Source of the DNA: Thalassobius sp002708925
GTDB taxonomy: Bacteria; Pseudomonadota; Alphaproteobacteria; Rhodobacterales; Rhodobacteraceae
Assembly: GCF_049803795.1 (NCBI RefSeq)
Contig: NZ_JBNAGJ010000009.1
Coordinates: 70,324 to 134,323 of the forward strand
Direction: 5' to 3'
DNA: 64,000 nucleotides
Under the pieces are notes generated by a model. It was not told the DNA's origin. It did no database searches and saw nothing but the letters and a program-made list of their open reading frames with translations. Both the position numbers and the translations under genes were made by a program. Positions 43,269 through 53,397 of the stretch are shown piece by piece (within the stretch, counting starts at the first letter, position 1; the number at the start of each line of letters is the position of its first letter).

Positions 43269-44015
43269 ATGCATCTTGATGTGCAGGATCTGCGCAATTT
43301 CTATTACCGCAGTACGCTGGGCCGAGCGGCGCAGAAGGCCGTGCGCGATCAATTGGTCAGCCTGTGGCCCGAGGCGGCAGGTCAGACGGTTGTGGGGTTC
43401 GGATTCGCGGTGCCTTTGTTGCGGCCCTATCTGGCCGAGGCGCGCCGGGTGACGGCCCTGATGCCGGGCCCGCAGGGGGTGATGCCCTGGCCTGCGGGGA
43501 TGCCCAACCTGTCGGTTCTGTGCGAGGAAACGCTGTGGCCGATCGAGACCGGCCATGTGGATCGTCTGGTGGTGCTGCACGGGCTGGAAACCAGCGAGCA
43601 GCCCTCGGCCGTGCTGGAGGAATGCTGGCGGGTGCTGGGGCCGGGGGGCAAGGCGATGTTCATCGTGCCCAACCGCGCGGGCCTGTGGTCGCGCAGTGAT
43701 CGCACGCCTTTTGGCTATGGACGCCCCTATACGCATAGCCAGTTGGAGACCCAGCTGAAACGGCATAATTTCATGCCGGAACGCACGGCGACCACGCTTT
43801 TTCAGCCGCCCTCGCAGCGCCGTTTCTGGCGCAAAACCGGAGAGATGTGGGAAAAACTGGGGGCCTCGATGTCTGTGATCGTGTCCGGCGGGGTGATCAT
43901 GGTTGAGGCCTCGAAACGGGTTCATGCGCCCAGCGGGCCAGGGCTGAAAGAGGCCGTGCGCCGCCCGCTGTCAGTGCTGGCTCCGACCGCCGCAAAAGAG
44001 GCCAAGCCAGTCTGA
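43269..44015 (+). CDS. Class I SAM-dependent methyltransferase
   Basis: A 248-residue protein of the Methyltransf_11 type. VVGFGFAVPLLRPYLAE is a weak motif I, HGLETSEQPSAVLEECWRVLGPGGKAMFIVPNRAG covers motifs II-III in two adjoining pieces. The glycine-rich SAM loop departs from the usual GxGxG. The target is unknown. It is divergent from gloB with 63 bases between starts, a pairing that suggests shared control. Confidence 0.85.
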   Translation: MHLDVQDLRNFYYRSTLGRAAQKAVRDQLVSLWPEAAGQTVVGFGFAVPLLRPYLAEARRVTALMPGPQGVMPWPAGMPNLSVLCEETLWPIETGHVDRLVVLHGLETSEQPSAVLEECWRVLGPGGKAMFIVPNRAGLWSRSDRTPFGYGRPYTHSQLETQLKRHNFMPERTATTLFQPPSQRRFWRKTGEMWEKLGASMSVIVSGGVIMVEASKRVHAPSGPGLKEAVRRPLSVLAPTAAKEAKPV

Positions 44016-44266
44016 CCGGGCATTTTTCTGCCTGATTTCTGTGCGCAAATGTTGCGAATCCTAACAATCAGAGAATACCCGAATCCTTGCGTCAGACGGG
44101 GTTGATTGTGGAAATTTCGCTACGTCATTCGCCATCTTGGACAGTGATAGCGATAACTTGCCCGGCCGCCTTGGCATTGGAGGGATCGAAAACAACCATT
44201 TTGGTGAAAAAAATGCAGCTGAAAAACAGGTCCAAAGCGTCGCAGTTGGGCTAAGCTGCTGAAAAG

Positions 44267-44292
44267 CAACGGTATTCATTTGTATACCGTTG
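44267..44292. promoter_or_regulatory. Inverted repeat in the atp upstream region
   Basis: CAACGGTAT (44267-44275) and ATACCGTTG (44284-44292) are perfect nine-base arms with an eight-base spacer, the size of a dimeric regulator site. It lies 142 bases before the atpH start. The cognate protein is unknown. Confidence 0.5.
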
Positions 44293-44351
44293 TATCATGG
44301 CAGGTTGCTAGGTAGGGAATGCTCTGCTACACCCACGCCGATTTCGATACT

Positions 44352-44365
44352 TTGACGCAAATCAA
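44352..44365 (+). promoter_or_regulatory. FnrL-type box upstream of atpH
   Basis: TTGACGCAAATCAA fits TTGAY-N4-RTCAA at every defined position and lies 69 bases before the atpH start. It suggests oxygen control of ATP synthase, by activation or repression depending on the unmapped promoter. The match is seen; binding is inferred. Confidence 0.65.
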
Positions 44366-44434
44366 GGGTCTAAACACCTCCAACCGGACTCAATTGTGGG
44401 AACGGACGGGGCCAAAATAGTCGGAAGGGTGGAC

Positions 44435-44995
44435 GTGTCCGAACCAGCTTCGATTTCCTCCGGCATCGCCGCGCGCTATGCCACTGCCATTTTTGAGATC
44501 GCAAAAGAGAGCAACGCTCTGGCCGATCTGGAAACCAATGTGACCGATCTGGGCGCTGTGCTGTCTGAAAGCAGCGATTTGCAGTCCATGATCCTGTCTC
44601 CGATGATCTCGCGCGAAGATCAGGGTGCAGCCGTCGCCGCCATCGCCGACAAAATGGGCCTGATGCCCGTTTTGAAAAACGGCCTGAGCGTGATGGCTGA
44701 AAAACGCCGTCTGTTCGTGCTGCCCGCGCTGCTGAGCGCGTTGCAGGCGCAGATCGCCGAAGAAAAAGGCGAAGTGACCGCCGAAGTCACCAGCGCCAAG
44801 GCGCTGACCAAAACCCAAGCGGAAAAGCTGGCGAAAACGCTGACTGCCCGCGTTGGAAAAACCGTCAAGATTAATGCGGCCGTTGATGAAGATCTCATCG
44901 GTGGCCTCGTCGTCAAAGTGGGCTCGAAGATGATCGACACGTCGATCCGCTCCAAGCTGAACTCCCTCCAGAATGCAATGAAAGAGGTCGGATAA
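44435..44995 (+). CDS. atpH: F-type ATP synthase subunit delta
   Basis: Delta links the F1 catalytic head to the stator stalk. The 186-residue product starts SEPASISSGIAARYATAIFEIAKE and ends SIRSKLNSLQNAMKEVG, the OSCP/delta pattern. I choose GTG at 44435, which has GGAAGGG just before it and gives the usual family start; an upstream GTG at 44396 extends the frame. It is the first gene of atpHAGDC, and atpA follows without a gap. Confidence 0.95.
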   Translation: MSEPASISSGIAARYATAIFEIAKESNALADLETNVTDLGAVLSESSDLQSMILSPMISREDQGAAVAAIADKMGLMPVLKNGLSVMAEKRRLFVLPALLSALQAQIAEEKGEVTAEVTSAKALTKTQAEKLAKTLTARVGKTVKINAAVDEDLIGGLVVKVGSKMIDTSIRSKLNSLQNAMKEVG

Positions 44996-46534
<1,539 letters not shown>

Positions 46535-46548
46535 GGGGGGACGAGGCA

Positions 46549-47424
46549 ATGCCGAGTCTTAAGGACCTTAAAAACCGGATCGAGAGTGTGAAAAACACTC
46601 GGAAGATCACCAAGGCCATGCAGATGGTTGCCGCGGCGAAACTTCGCCGCGCGCAGGAAGCTGCCGAAGCCGGTCGTCCCTATGCAGAACGGTTTAACGC
46701 CGTTCTGGGTGGGCTGGCCGCGTCGGTTGGCGGTTCGGATACTGCTCCGAAGCTGCTGCGTGGCACTGGCAGCGACCAGGTTCAATTGCTGGTCGTGATG
46801 ACTGCTGAACGTGGCCTGTGTGGCGGCTTCAACAGCTCGATCGTGAAAGCCGCCCGCGCCAAGGCCCAAGAGCTGTTGGCGCAGGGCAAGACGGTCAAGA
46901 TGCTGACCGTCGGCAAGAAAGGCCGTGAACAGCTGAAACGTGACATGGGCGAATTGTTCGTCGGCCACGTGGATCTGTCCGAGGTGAAAAACATCGGCTA
47001 CGCCAACGCGCAAGATATCGCTCGTGACCTGCTGGGTCGCTTCGATGCGGGCGAGTTTGACGTGGCGACGATCTTTTACAACCGCTTCGAGTCGGTGATC
47101 AGCCAGATCCCGACCCAGCAGCAGATCATTCCGGCGCAGTTCGAAGAGGTCGAGGCGGATGCCGCCGCGCCCCTCTACGATTACGAACCGGACGAAGAGG
47201 CCATCCTGGCCGATCTGCTGCCGCGTGGCGTTGCGACCCAGATCTTCTCGGCTCTGCTGGAAAACGCAGCGTCGGAACAGGGCGCGCGGATGTCCGCCAT
47301 GGACAACGCGACACGCAATGCGGGTGAAATGATCGACAAACTGACCATCGAGTATAACCGCTCGCGTCAGGCTGTGATCACCAACGAGCTTATTGAAATC
47401 ATCTCGGGCGCTGAAGCGCTCTAA
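46549..47424 (+). CDS. atpG: F-type ATP synthase subunit gamma
   Basis: Gamma is the rotating central stalk of F1. The 291-residue protein starts MPSLKDLKNRIESVKNTRKI and ends with the family pattern IEYNRSRQAVITNELIEIISGAEAL, forming the antiparallel coiled coil. It lies 14 bases after atpA and 16 bases before atpD. Confidence 0.98.
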   Translation: MPSLKDLKNRIESVKNTRKITKAMQMVAAAKLRRAQEAAEAGRPYAERFNAVLGGLAASVGGSDTAPKLLRGTGSDQVQLLVVMTAERGLCGGFNSSIVKAARAKAQELLAQGKTVKMLTVGKKGREQLKRDMGELFVGHVDLSEVKNIGYANAQDIARDLLGRFDAGEFDVATIFYNRFESVISQIPTQQQIIPAQFEEVEADAAAPLYDYEPDEEAILADLLPRGVATQIFSALLENAASEQGARMSAMDNATRNAGEMIDKLTIEYNRSRQAVITNELIEIISGAEAL

Positions 47425-47440
47425 GAACCGGAGACGAAAC

Positions 47441-48865
47441 ATGGCAAACGCAAAAGGCAAAATCACTCAGGTGATCGGCGCCGTTGTGGACGTGCAGTTC
47501 GAGGATGCCCTGCCGGAAATCCTCAACGCACTGAACACCGACAACAATGGTAAGAAACTGGTTCTGGAAGTTGCCCAGCACCTGGGTGAAAACACCGTTC
47601 GGACCATCGCAATGGACGCAACCGAAGGTCTGGTGCGCGGTCAGGAAGTGGCTGACACCGGCGCACCCATCTCGGTGCCCGTCGGCAACGCCACCCTGGG
47701 CCGCATCCTGAACGTCGTGGGCGAGCCCGTTGACGAACAGGGCCCGGTTGAAGCAACCGAAACCCGCGCGATCCACCAGCCTGCCCCCGAATTCAACGAA
47801 CAGTCGACCGAGTCGGAAGTTCTGGTGACCGGCATCAAGGTGATCGACCTGCTGGCCCCCTATTCCAAGGGTGGTAAGATCGGTCTGTTCGGCGGCGCCG
47901 GCGTGGGCAAAACCGTTCTGATCATGGAGCTGATCAACAACATCGCCAAAGTGCACTCGGGGTTCTCGGTGTTCGCAGGTGTTGGTGAGCGGACCCGTGA
48001 AGGGAACGACCTGTACCACGAGATGATCGAATCCAACGTGATCAAGCCCGACAATCTGGAAGAAAGCCAGGTGGCCCTGGTTTACGGCCAGATGAACGAG
48101 CCTCCGGGTGCGCGTGCCCGTGTTGCCCTGACCGGCCTGACCCTGGCCGAACAGTTCCGTGACCAGTCCGGTACCGACGTTCTGTTCTTTGTGGACAACA
48201 TCTTCCGCTTTACTCAGGCGGGTTCCGAGGTGTCGGCGCTGCTGGGCCGTATTCCTTCGGCTGTGGGTTACCAGCCCACCCTGGCCACCGACATGGGCGC
48301 GATGCAGGAACGCATCACCTCGACGAAATCGGGCTCGATCACCTCGATCCAGGCCGTTTACGTGCCCGCGGATGACCTTACCGACCCCGCACCGGCAACC
48401 ACCTTTGCGCACCTGGACGCAACGACCGTTCTGTCGCGTGCGATTTCGGAACTGGGGATCTACCCGGCTGTGGACCCGCTGGACTCGTCCTCGCGTATTC
48501 TGGATCCGCAGATCGTCGGCGAAGAGCACTACCAGGTGGCCCGTGACGTTCAGAACATTCTTCAGCGCTATAAGTCGCTGCAAGACATCATCGCCATCCT
48601 TGGCATGGACGAGCTGAGCGAAGAAGATAAGCTGACCGTGCAGCGTGCGCGTAAAATCCAGCGTTTCCTGTCGCAGCCTTTCGACGTGGCCAAAGTGTTC
48701 ACCGGCTCGGACGGCGTTCAGGTTCCGCTGGAGGACACGATCTCGTCGTTCAAAGCGGTTGTTGCTGGCGAATATGATCACCTGCCCGAGGCAGCCTTCT
48801 ACATGGTTGGCGGCATCGACGAAGTGATCGCCCGCGCTGAAAAGATGGCAGCTGAGGCCGCCTAA
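47441..48865 (+). CDS. atpD: F-type ATP synthase subunit beta
   Basis: Beta carries the catalytic sites of F1. The 474-residue protein has Walker A GGAGVGKT near residue 152, VGERTREGNDLYHEM, and PAVDPLDSSSRI, the ATP synthase signature. ATG at 47441 gives MANAKGKITQVIGAVVDVQF, the family start; a frame extension 16 codons upstream overlaps atpG and is not used. Confidence 0.98.
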   Translation: MANAKGKITQVIGAVVDVQFEDALPEILNALNTDNNGKKLVLEVAQHLGENTVRTIAMDATEGLVRGQEVADTGAPISVPVGNATLGRILNVVGEPVDEQGPVEATETRAIHQPAPEFNEQSTESEVLVTGIKVIDLLAPYSKGGKIGLFGGAGVGKTVLIMELINNIAKVHSGFSVFAGVGERTREGNDLYHEMIESNVIKPDNLEESQVALVYGQMNEPPGARARVALTGLTLAEQFRDQSGTDVLFFVDNIFRFTQAGSEVSALLGRIPSAVGYQPTLATDMGAMQERITSTKSGSITSIQAVYVPADDLTDPAPATTFAHLDATTVLSRAISELGIYPAVDPLDSSSRILDPQIVGEEHYQVARDVQNILQRYKSLQDIIAILGMDELSEEDKLTVQRARKIQRFLSQPFDVAKVFTGSDGVQVPLEDTISSFKAVVAGEYDHLPEAAFYMVGGIDEVIARAEKMAAEAA

Positions 48866-48876
48866 GGAGGGCCAAA

Positions 48877-49314
48877 ATGGCTGATACTGTTCAATTCGAT
48901 CTGGTCAGCCCCGAGCGGAGCCTTGCTTCGCTGGTGGTTGAACAGGTCCAGATTCCGGGTGCGGACGGGGACATGACGGCCATGGCCAACCATGCTCCGA
49001 CCATCACCACCCTGCGCCCCGGCGTGCTGCGGGTGTCCGGACCGGAAGGCGAGGCTGAATATGTTGTGACCGGCGGTTTCGCTGAAATCACGGCGGACGG
49101 CATCTCGGTTCTTGCGGAACGCGCCATCCCGCGCAGCGAGCTGACCCAAGAGCATCTCAATGAGATGCTCAAGGCTGCCTCGGACGCGCTGAACAAGGCG
49201 AAGGAAGTGTTCGAAAACGAGCCCGGCCCTGTCGATGACGCCGCCAAGCTGCTGGCCGACATGGTCGCCATGGGAACGCATATCGGGCTGGACCCGAATG
49301 TGGCAAACCTCTGA
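48877..49314 (+). CDS. atpC: F-type ATP synthase subunit epsilon
   Basis: Epsilon couples the rotor and can inhibit ATP hydrolysis. The 145-residue protein has the N-terminal beta sandwich (FDLVSPERSLASLVVEQVQIPGADG in part, then MANHAPTITTLRPGVLRV) and a C-terminal helical part. It is the last gene of the operon, 11 bases after atpD with AAGGAGG before the start; a strong terminator follows. The F0 genes are not in the window, as usual for alphaproteobacteria. Confidence 0.97.
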   Translation: MADTVQFDLVSPERSLASLVVEQVQIPGADGDMTAMANHAPTITTLRPGVLRVSGPEGEAEYVVTGGFAEITADGISVLAERAIPRSELTQEHLNEMLKAASDALNKAKEVFENEPGPVDDAAKLLADMVAMGTHIGLDPNVANL

Positions 49315-49340
49315 TCTGACACGATCTATTCAGGAATTGG

Positions 49341-49370
49341 AAAAGGCCCCGAGTTTTCGGGGCCTTTTTT
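49341..49370 (+). terminator. Intrinsic terminator of the atp operon
   Basis: GGCCCCGA (49345-49352) pairs with TCGGGGCC (49357-49364) around a GTTT loop, flanked by AAAA and a run of six T. It lies 27 bases after atpC and should work well on the plus strand. Confidence 0.93.
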
Positions 49371-49430
49371 CTTGCGTGCCAAGGATGGGGCCGCAACAAT
49401 GGCCCGGCCTACGAAAGAAGCGCGCGAAAT

Positions 49431-49778
49431 ATGAAGATCCTCAATGCCAGCCTGGTGGCAGTAGACCAGGGCAACACCGATTTGTTCGAAGATTTCACCG
49501 ATGGCGGCCCGATGTGGACGCAGCAGGGAACGCGGGAAAAGCGGGTGAAGGTCAGGTTCGAACACCCCTTTGCCCAGCCGCCCTCGGTGCAGGTGTCCAT
49601 ATCAATGTGGGATGTGGATTATTCCACCAATGTCCGGGCGGATCTGGACGCAGAAAAGATCACGAAAAAGGGATTCGAGATCGTGTTCCGGACCTGGGGG
49701 AATACACGGATCGCGCGGGCCAGGGCCAGTTGGATGGCCATCGGGCCGGCCCGCGACGATGATATGTGGGATGTCTAG
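49431..49778 (+). CDS. H-type lectin domain protein
   Basis: A 115-residue single-domain protein. The repeats of Trp/Phe-rich beta strands (VKVRFEHPFAQPPSVQVSISMWDVDYS, in two pieces, and FEIVFRTWGNTRIARARASWMAIG) match the H_lectin fold of snail agglutinin-like sugar-binding proteins. There is no signal peptide, so it is cytoplasmic or leaves by another route. It stands alone after the atp terminator, in the gap before prs. Ligand unknown. Confidence 0.82.
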   Translation: MKILNASLVAVDQGNTDLFEDFTDGGPMWTQQGTREKRVKVRFEHPFAQPPSVQVSISMWDVDYSTNVRADLDAEKITKKGFEIVFRTWGNTRIARARASWMAIGPARDDDMWDV

Positions 49779-49801
49779 GCCAAGCGAACGGGCCCGACGG
49801 A

Positions 49802-50818
49802 TCAGCCTTTGAACTGGCCTTCGTAGATCGGCTCCAGCGTGTCGGTCTCGAACAGCGAGGACACCGAGGTGCCGTTCCAGATATTCAGGATCGCCTGCGC
49901 GAACATCGGCGCGGTGGGCAGGATGCGGATATTGGGGGTGGCCAGCACGGCCGGGGTGGGCTGGATCGAATCCGTAATGACCAGCGATTTCATCACCGAG
50001 TTGGTGATGCGTTCGACCGCAGGCCCCGACAGAACCCCATGCGAGATATAGGAATGCACTTCGGTGGCGCCGTGCTCCATCAGGATTTCGGCGGCTTTGC
50101 ACAGGGTGCCGGCGGTGTCGCACATGTCATCGACGATGATACATTTCTTGCCTTTGACATCCCCGATCACGGTCATCTCGGCGACTTCACCGGGTTTTTC
50201 GCGGCGTTTGTCCACGATCGACAGGGGGGCGTTGATCCGTTTGGCCAGCTCGCGCGCGCGGGCCACGCCGCCCACGTCGGGGGACACAACCATCACGTCT
50301 TCCATGTTGCCTTCGAATTGCGTCTGGATGTCCAGCGCAAAAATCGGTGAAGCATAGAGGTTATCCACCGGAATATCAAAGAAGCCCTGGATCTGCGCGG
50401 CGTGCAGGTCCAGCGTCAGGATACGCTCGATCCCGGCTTCGACCAGCATGTTGGCGACCAGCTTGGCCGAAATCGGAGTGCGGGCCTTGGTGCGGCGATC
50501 CTGGCGGGCATAGCCGAAATAGGGGATCACGGCGGTGATGCGCGATGCGGACGAACGGCGCAGCGCGTCGGCCATGATCAGCAGCTCCATCAGGTTGTCA
50601 TTCGCCGGGCGCGAGGTCGGCTGAATGATGAACATGTCCTCGCCGCGCACGTTTTCATACACTTCGACAAAGATTTCCTGATCGTTAAAGCGCTCGACCC
50701 GCGCATCAACCAGGCCCAGGCTCATCCCGCGATGAATGGACATGCGTCGTGCGATGGATTTCGCCAGCGGCAGATTGGCGTTGCCGGAAATCAGCTTAGG
50801 TTCGTTCAAGGTGGGCAT
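49802..50818 (-). CDS. prs: Ribose-phosphate pyrophosphokinase (PRPP synthetase)
   Basis: Prs makes phosphoribosyl pyrophosphate for nucleotide, histidine and tryptophan synthesis. The 338-residue enzyme shows ERFNDQEIFVEVYENVRG, the divalent-cation region TLDLHAAQIQGFFDIPVDNL (one piece of 20) and the PRPP loop IVDDMCDTAGTL. Length is normal for the class I alphaproteobacterial enzyme. I choose ATG at 50818 (MPTLNEPKLISGNANLPLA); the upstream extension of the frame has no support. It is divergent from the DsbA-like isomerase gene. Confidence 0.97.
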   Translation of the reverse strand: MPTLNEPKLISGNANLPLAKSIARRMSIHRGMSLGLVDARVERFNDQEIFVEVYENVRGEDMFIIQPTSRPANDNLMELLIMADALRRSSASRITAVIPYFGYARQDRRTKARTPISAKLVANMLVEAGIERILTLDLHAAQIQGFFDIPVDNLYASPIFALDIQTQFEGNMEDVMVVSPDVGGVARARELAKRINAPLSIVDKRREKPGEVAEMTVIGDVKGKKCIIVDDMCDTAGTLCKAAEILMEHGATEVHSYISHGVLSGPAVERITNSVMKSLVITDSIQPTPAVLATPNIRILPTAPMFAQAILNIWNGTSVSSLFETDTLEPIYEGQFKG

Positions 50819-50935
50819 GAGAGTGGTTCCCCAGAGTGGTCGGTCCAAGTGGCCTGATGACAGATTCGTGACGTTGACTCCGCATAGCATCTGGCTACCG
50901 TCAGGCAAAGCTATGCACATGGGGGAGAGGCTCAA

Positions 50936-51535
50936 ATGCCACATATAGACTACTATTTTTCGATGCTTTCGCCGTATACCTACCTGGCAGGCACCCGCGC
51001 CGAGGAAATTGCACAACGTAATGGCGCAAGTATGACCTACAAACCCTTTGATCTAATGGCGGCATTCCCGCGGACCGGGGGCACGCCAGTGGGGCAGCGC
51101 CATCCCTCTCGGATTGACTATCGTGCGCAGGCCCTGCCGCGTGCGGCTCGTAAATTGGGGATGCCTTTGACCTTCAAGCCTGCTCATTGGCCTACAAATG
51201 CGGCGCCGTCGTCTTATGCGATCATCGCGGCTCAGAATGCGGGCGGCGGGGATATGGGGGCGCTGGTGCATGGATTGCTTCGGGCCTCGTGGGTCGAGGA
51301 AAAGGACATCGCGCTGGATGAGGTGATTGGTGACTGTCTGAAGGCCGCCGGGTTCGATCCGTCTCTGACCATCAGCGGAATGCTGGAGGGCGCCGACACC
51401 TATGCGCGCAATCTGGAAGAGGCAATTGCAGCCGGAGTGTTCGGCGCGCCCTTCTATGTCGTTGATAGCGGTCAGAATTTCTGGGGGCAGGATAGCCTCG
51501 AGGATCTGGACCTGCATTTACAAGGAAAGCTCTGA
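50936..51535 (+). CDS. 2-hydroxychromene-2-carboxylate isomerase family protein (DsbA/HCCA fold)
   Basis: A 199-residue thioredoxin-fold protein of the kappa-GST/HCCA isomerase type. The start IDYYFSMLSPYTYLAG holds the active Ser where DsbA has Cys. FGAPFYVVDSGQNFWGQDSLEDLD is the family end (here split FGAPFYVVDSG and FWGQDSLEDLD). Relatives isomerise aromatic degradation products with glutathione, but the real substrate here is unknown. The alpha/beta hydrolase gene follows after three bases. Confidence 0.88.
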   Translation: MPHIDYYFSMLSPYTYLAGTRAEEIAQRNGASMTYKPFDLMAAFPRTGGTPVGQRHPSRIDYRAQALPRAARKLGMPLTFKPAHWPTNAAPSSYAIIAAQNAGGGDMGALVHGLLRASWVEEKDIALDEVIGDCLKAAGFDPSLTISGMLEGADTYARNLEEAIAAGVFGAPFYVVDSGQNFWGQDSLEDLDLHLQGKL

Positions 51536-51538
51536 CAC

Positions 51539-52387
51539 ATGCCCAAGGACCTGCGCGGGGGCTATCCCACCTATTGGCGGACTTTTGGCCATGGCCCGCG
51601 CGAGGCCTTGATGATCCATTGTTCGCTGTCTCATTCCGGGGCGTGGACGGGGCTGGCGGCACAGCTGCAGGATATGCTGCACATGACGGCCTTTGATATT
51701 CCGGGCCATGGTCGGTCCGCGGACTGGGACAACCGGGCGGACATACAGGCCGTTACCACCAGCATGGCGGCCGATTTCCCCACGGGCCCTGTGGATGTGA
51801 TTGGCCATTCCTTTGGCGGAACGGTTGCCTTGCGTCTGGCGATCGAGCATCCGCATCTGGTGCGATCTCTGACCTTGATCGAGCCGGTCTTCTTTGCGGT
51901 GGCCTTTGCCGATCATCCGGGGCTCAGGGCCGAGCACGACGCCCTGCACGCGCCTCAGCTTAGCGCTGTCGCGCGCGGGGACATGACCGCCGCGACCAGG
52001 GCGTTCAATCAGATGTGGGGCGATGCCGCGATGCCCTGGGACAGCCTGCCGCAAACCATGCGGGACAATATGACGAAACGCTATGGGGCCATCATTTCTG
52101 CGGGGCCTGCGGTGGATGACGATGTGGGGGGCATGTTGTCCTCGGGGGGGTTAGAGCGCATCTCGGTGCCCACGCTGCTGCTGGAGGGGGCCCAGTCGCC
52201 CAAGATTCTGGGGCTGGTGAACCAGGGGCTGGCCAGACGATTGCCCGACACGCGGCACCATGTGCTGCCCGACAGCGGCCATATGCTGCCGATCACTCAT
52301 CCTGTGCAGGTGGGCGCACTGATCCGGAGTTTTCTACAAAACGTCGCGTTTCAGCCCAGCAAGACGGACAGGAAAGTGTCGATCTGA
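51539..52387 (+). CDS. Alpha/beta-fold hydrolase
   Basis: A 282-residue alpha/beta hydrolase. The nucleophile elbow is GHSFGG at about residues 83-88, an oxyanion-hole region near HCSLSHSGAW, and the catalytic Asp and His lie in the C-terminal half (LLEGAQSP region and DSGHMLPITHP). Substrate unknown. It probably forms an operon with the isomerase three bases upstream. Its last 37 bases overlap the convergent threonine aldolase gene. Confidence 0.88.
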   Translation: MPKDLRGGYPTYWRTFGHGPREALMIHCSLSHSGAWTGLAAQLQDMLHMTAFDIPGHGRSADWDNRADIQAVTTSMAADFPTGPVDVIGHSFGGTVALRLAIEHPHLVRSLTLIEPVFFAVAFADHPGLRAEHDALHAPQLSAVARGDMTAATRAFNQMWGDAAMPWDSLPQTMRDNMTKRYGAIISAGPAVDDDVGGMLSSGGLERISVPTLLLEGAQSPKILGLVNQGLARRLPDTRHHVLPDSGHMLPITHPVQVGALIRSFLQNVAFQPSKTDRKVSI

Positions 52388-53397
52388 TCGCGTTGCAGCG
52401 ACCAGTCACAGACAAGGCGCCCGGTCAGGGGCTCGCTTGGGTCTGCGCCTTCCAGCGTGCCTTGGGTGATGTAATAGGATGCGCCGGCGTCCTGTAGGCG
52501 CTGATGCAGCCCACGAGGCATTTCGGCGAAAATCATGTTGGCCTGCGGCGGATAGAGAAGCTTGACGTCAGGGTGGCGGGCCAGCCCCTCGGCCAGATGG
52601 GCCGCATTCGCATTGGCGGCCTGCGCGCATTTCAGCCACAGCTCATCCTGTAGATACCCCAGCATTTGCGCCGATAAATACCGATGCTTTGAGAACAGAT
52701 GCGCCCCGCGTTTGCGGCGCAGTTCGAATTCCCAGGCCTTTTGCGGGTCGAACAGGATGACGGCCTCGACCCCCATGCAGCCGTTCTTGGTGCCGCCAAA
52801 GCTGACCGCGTCAATGCCCGATTTCCAGGTCATCTCGGCCGGGGTGCAGCCCAGCGTTGCCAGCGCATTGGCAAAGCGCGCCCCGTCCAGATAGGTGGGC
52901 AGGCCGAAGTCTCGCGCGATTGCAGTCAGGCTGCGTAGTTCCTGCAATGAATAGACCTGCCCGCGTTCCGTGACCTGGGTCACAGACAGGGGCCCGCGCT
53001 GTGGCCCATGTACTCCGCGGGTTTCCTCGGCTGCGATGGTGGCGCGCAGGGCGTCGGGGGTGATCTTGTCCTCGGTGCCGGTCAGGGTCAGCTTGGCACC
53101 GGCCGAGTAGAACTCGGGCGCGTTGCATTCGTCTTCGTGGATATGAGCGGTAGGGCTGCAAAACACCGTCTGCCAGGGGGCGCAAAGTGTTGCCAGCGCC
53201 AGCGCATTGGCTGCCGTTCCGGTGGCCACCAGATAGGCGGTGGCCTCGGGGGCCTCGAACAGCGTGCGAAGTTGATCGCGGACGGCCTGCATTTGCGGAT
53301 CGGCACCATAGCCCATAGCGTAACCGGCGTTTGCATCGGCCATCGCGGCCATGATCTGCGGATGCACAGGGCCCGCATTGTCCGAGGCAAAATACAT
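52351..53397 (-). CDS. ltaE: Low-specificity L-threonine aldolase family
   Basis: A 348-residue PLP enzyme that cleaves L-threonine or allo-threonine to glycine and acetaldehyde. Family marks are FASDNAGPVHPQIMAAMADAN at the N-terminus (21 residues, read as FASDNAGPVHPQ), HIHEDECNAPEF, TYLDGARFANALATLG and the PLP lysine in SFGGTKNGCMG. Length is normal. It overlaps the hydrolase gene by 37 bases at its 3' end and follows the YcgN gene with a one-base overlap. Confidence 0.92.
   Translation of the reverse strand: MYFASDNAGPVHPQIMAAMADANAGYAMGYGADPQMQAVRDQLRTLFEAPEATAYLVATGTAANALALATLCAPWQTVFCSPTAHIHEDECNAPEFYSAGAKLTLTGTEDKITPDALRATIAAEETRGVHGPQRGPLSVTQVTERGQVYSLQELRSLTAIARDFGLPTYLDGARFANALATLGCTPAEMTWKSGIDAVSFGGTKNGCMGVEAVILFDPQKAWEFELRRKRGAHLFSKHRYLSAQMLGYLQDELWLKCAQAANANAAHLAEGLARHPDVKLLYPPQANMIFAEMPRGLHQRLQDAGASYYITQGTLEGADPSEPLTGRLVCDWSLQRDQIDTFLSVLLG

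Larger units (their letters stand above)
44016..44434. other. Long intergenic region upstream of the atp operon
   Basis: This 419-base space is more AT-rich than its surroundings and holds the atp promoter region, an inverted repeat at 44267-44292 and an FnrL-type box at 44352-44365. No gene is supported. A minus-strand frame at 44061-44279 lacks a ribosome site. No terminator for the methyltransferase is obvious. Confidence 0.5.

Noticed and set aside
44061..44279. 72-codon minus-strand frame upstream of the atp operon
   Set aside because: No Shine-Dalgarno before its ATG, no family features, and its start lies within the inverted repeat. I treat it as chance.
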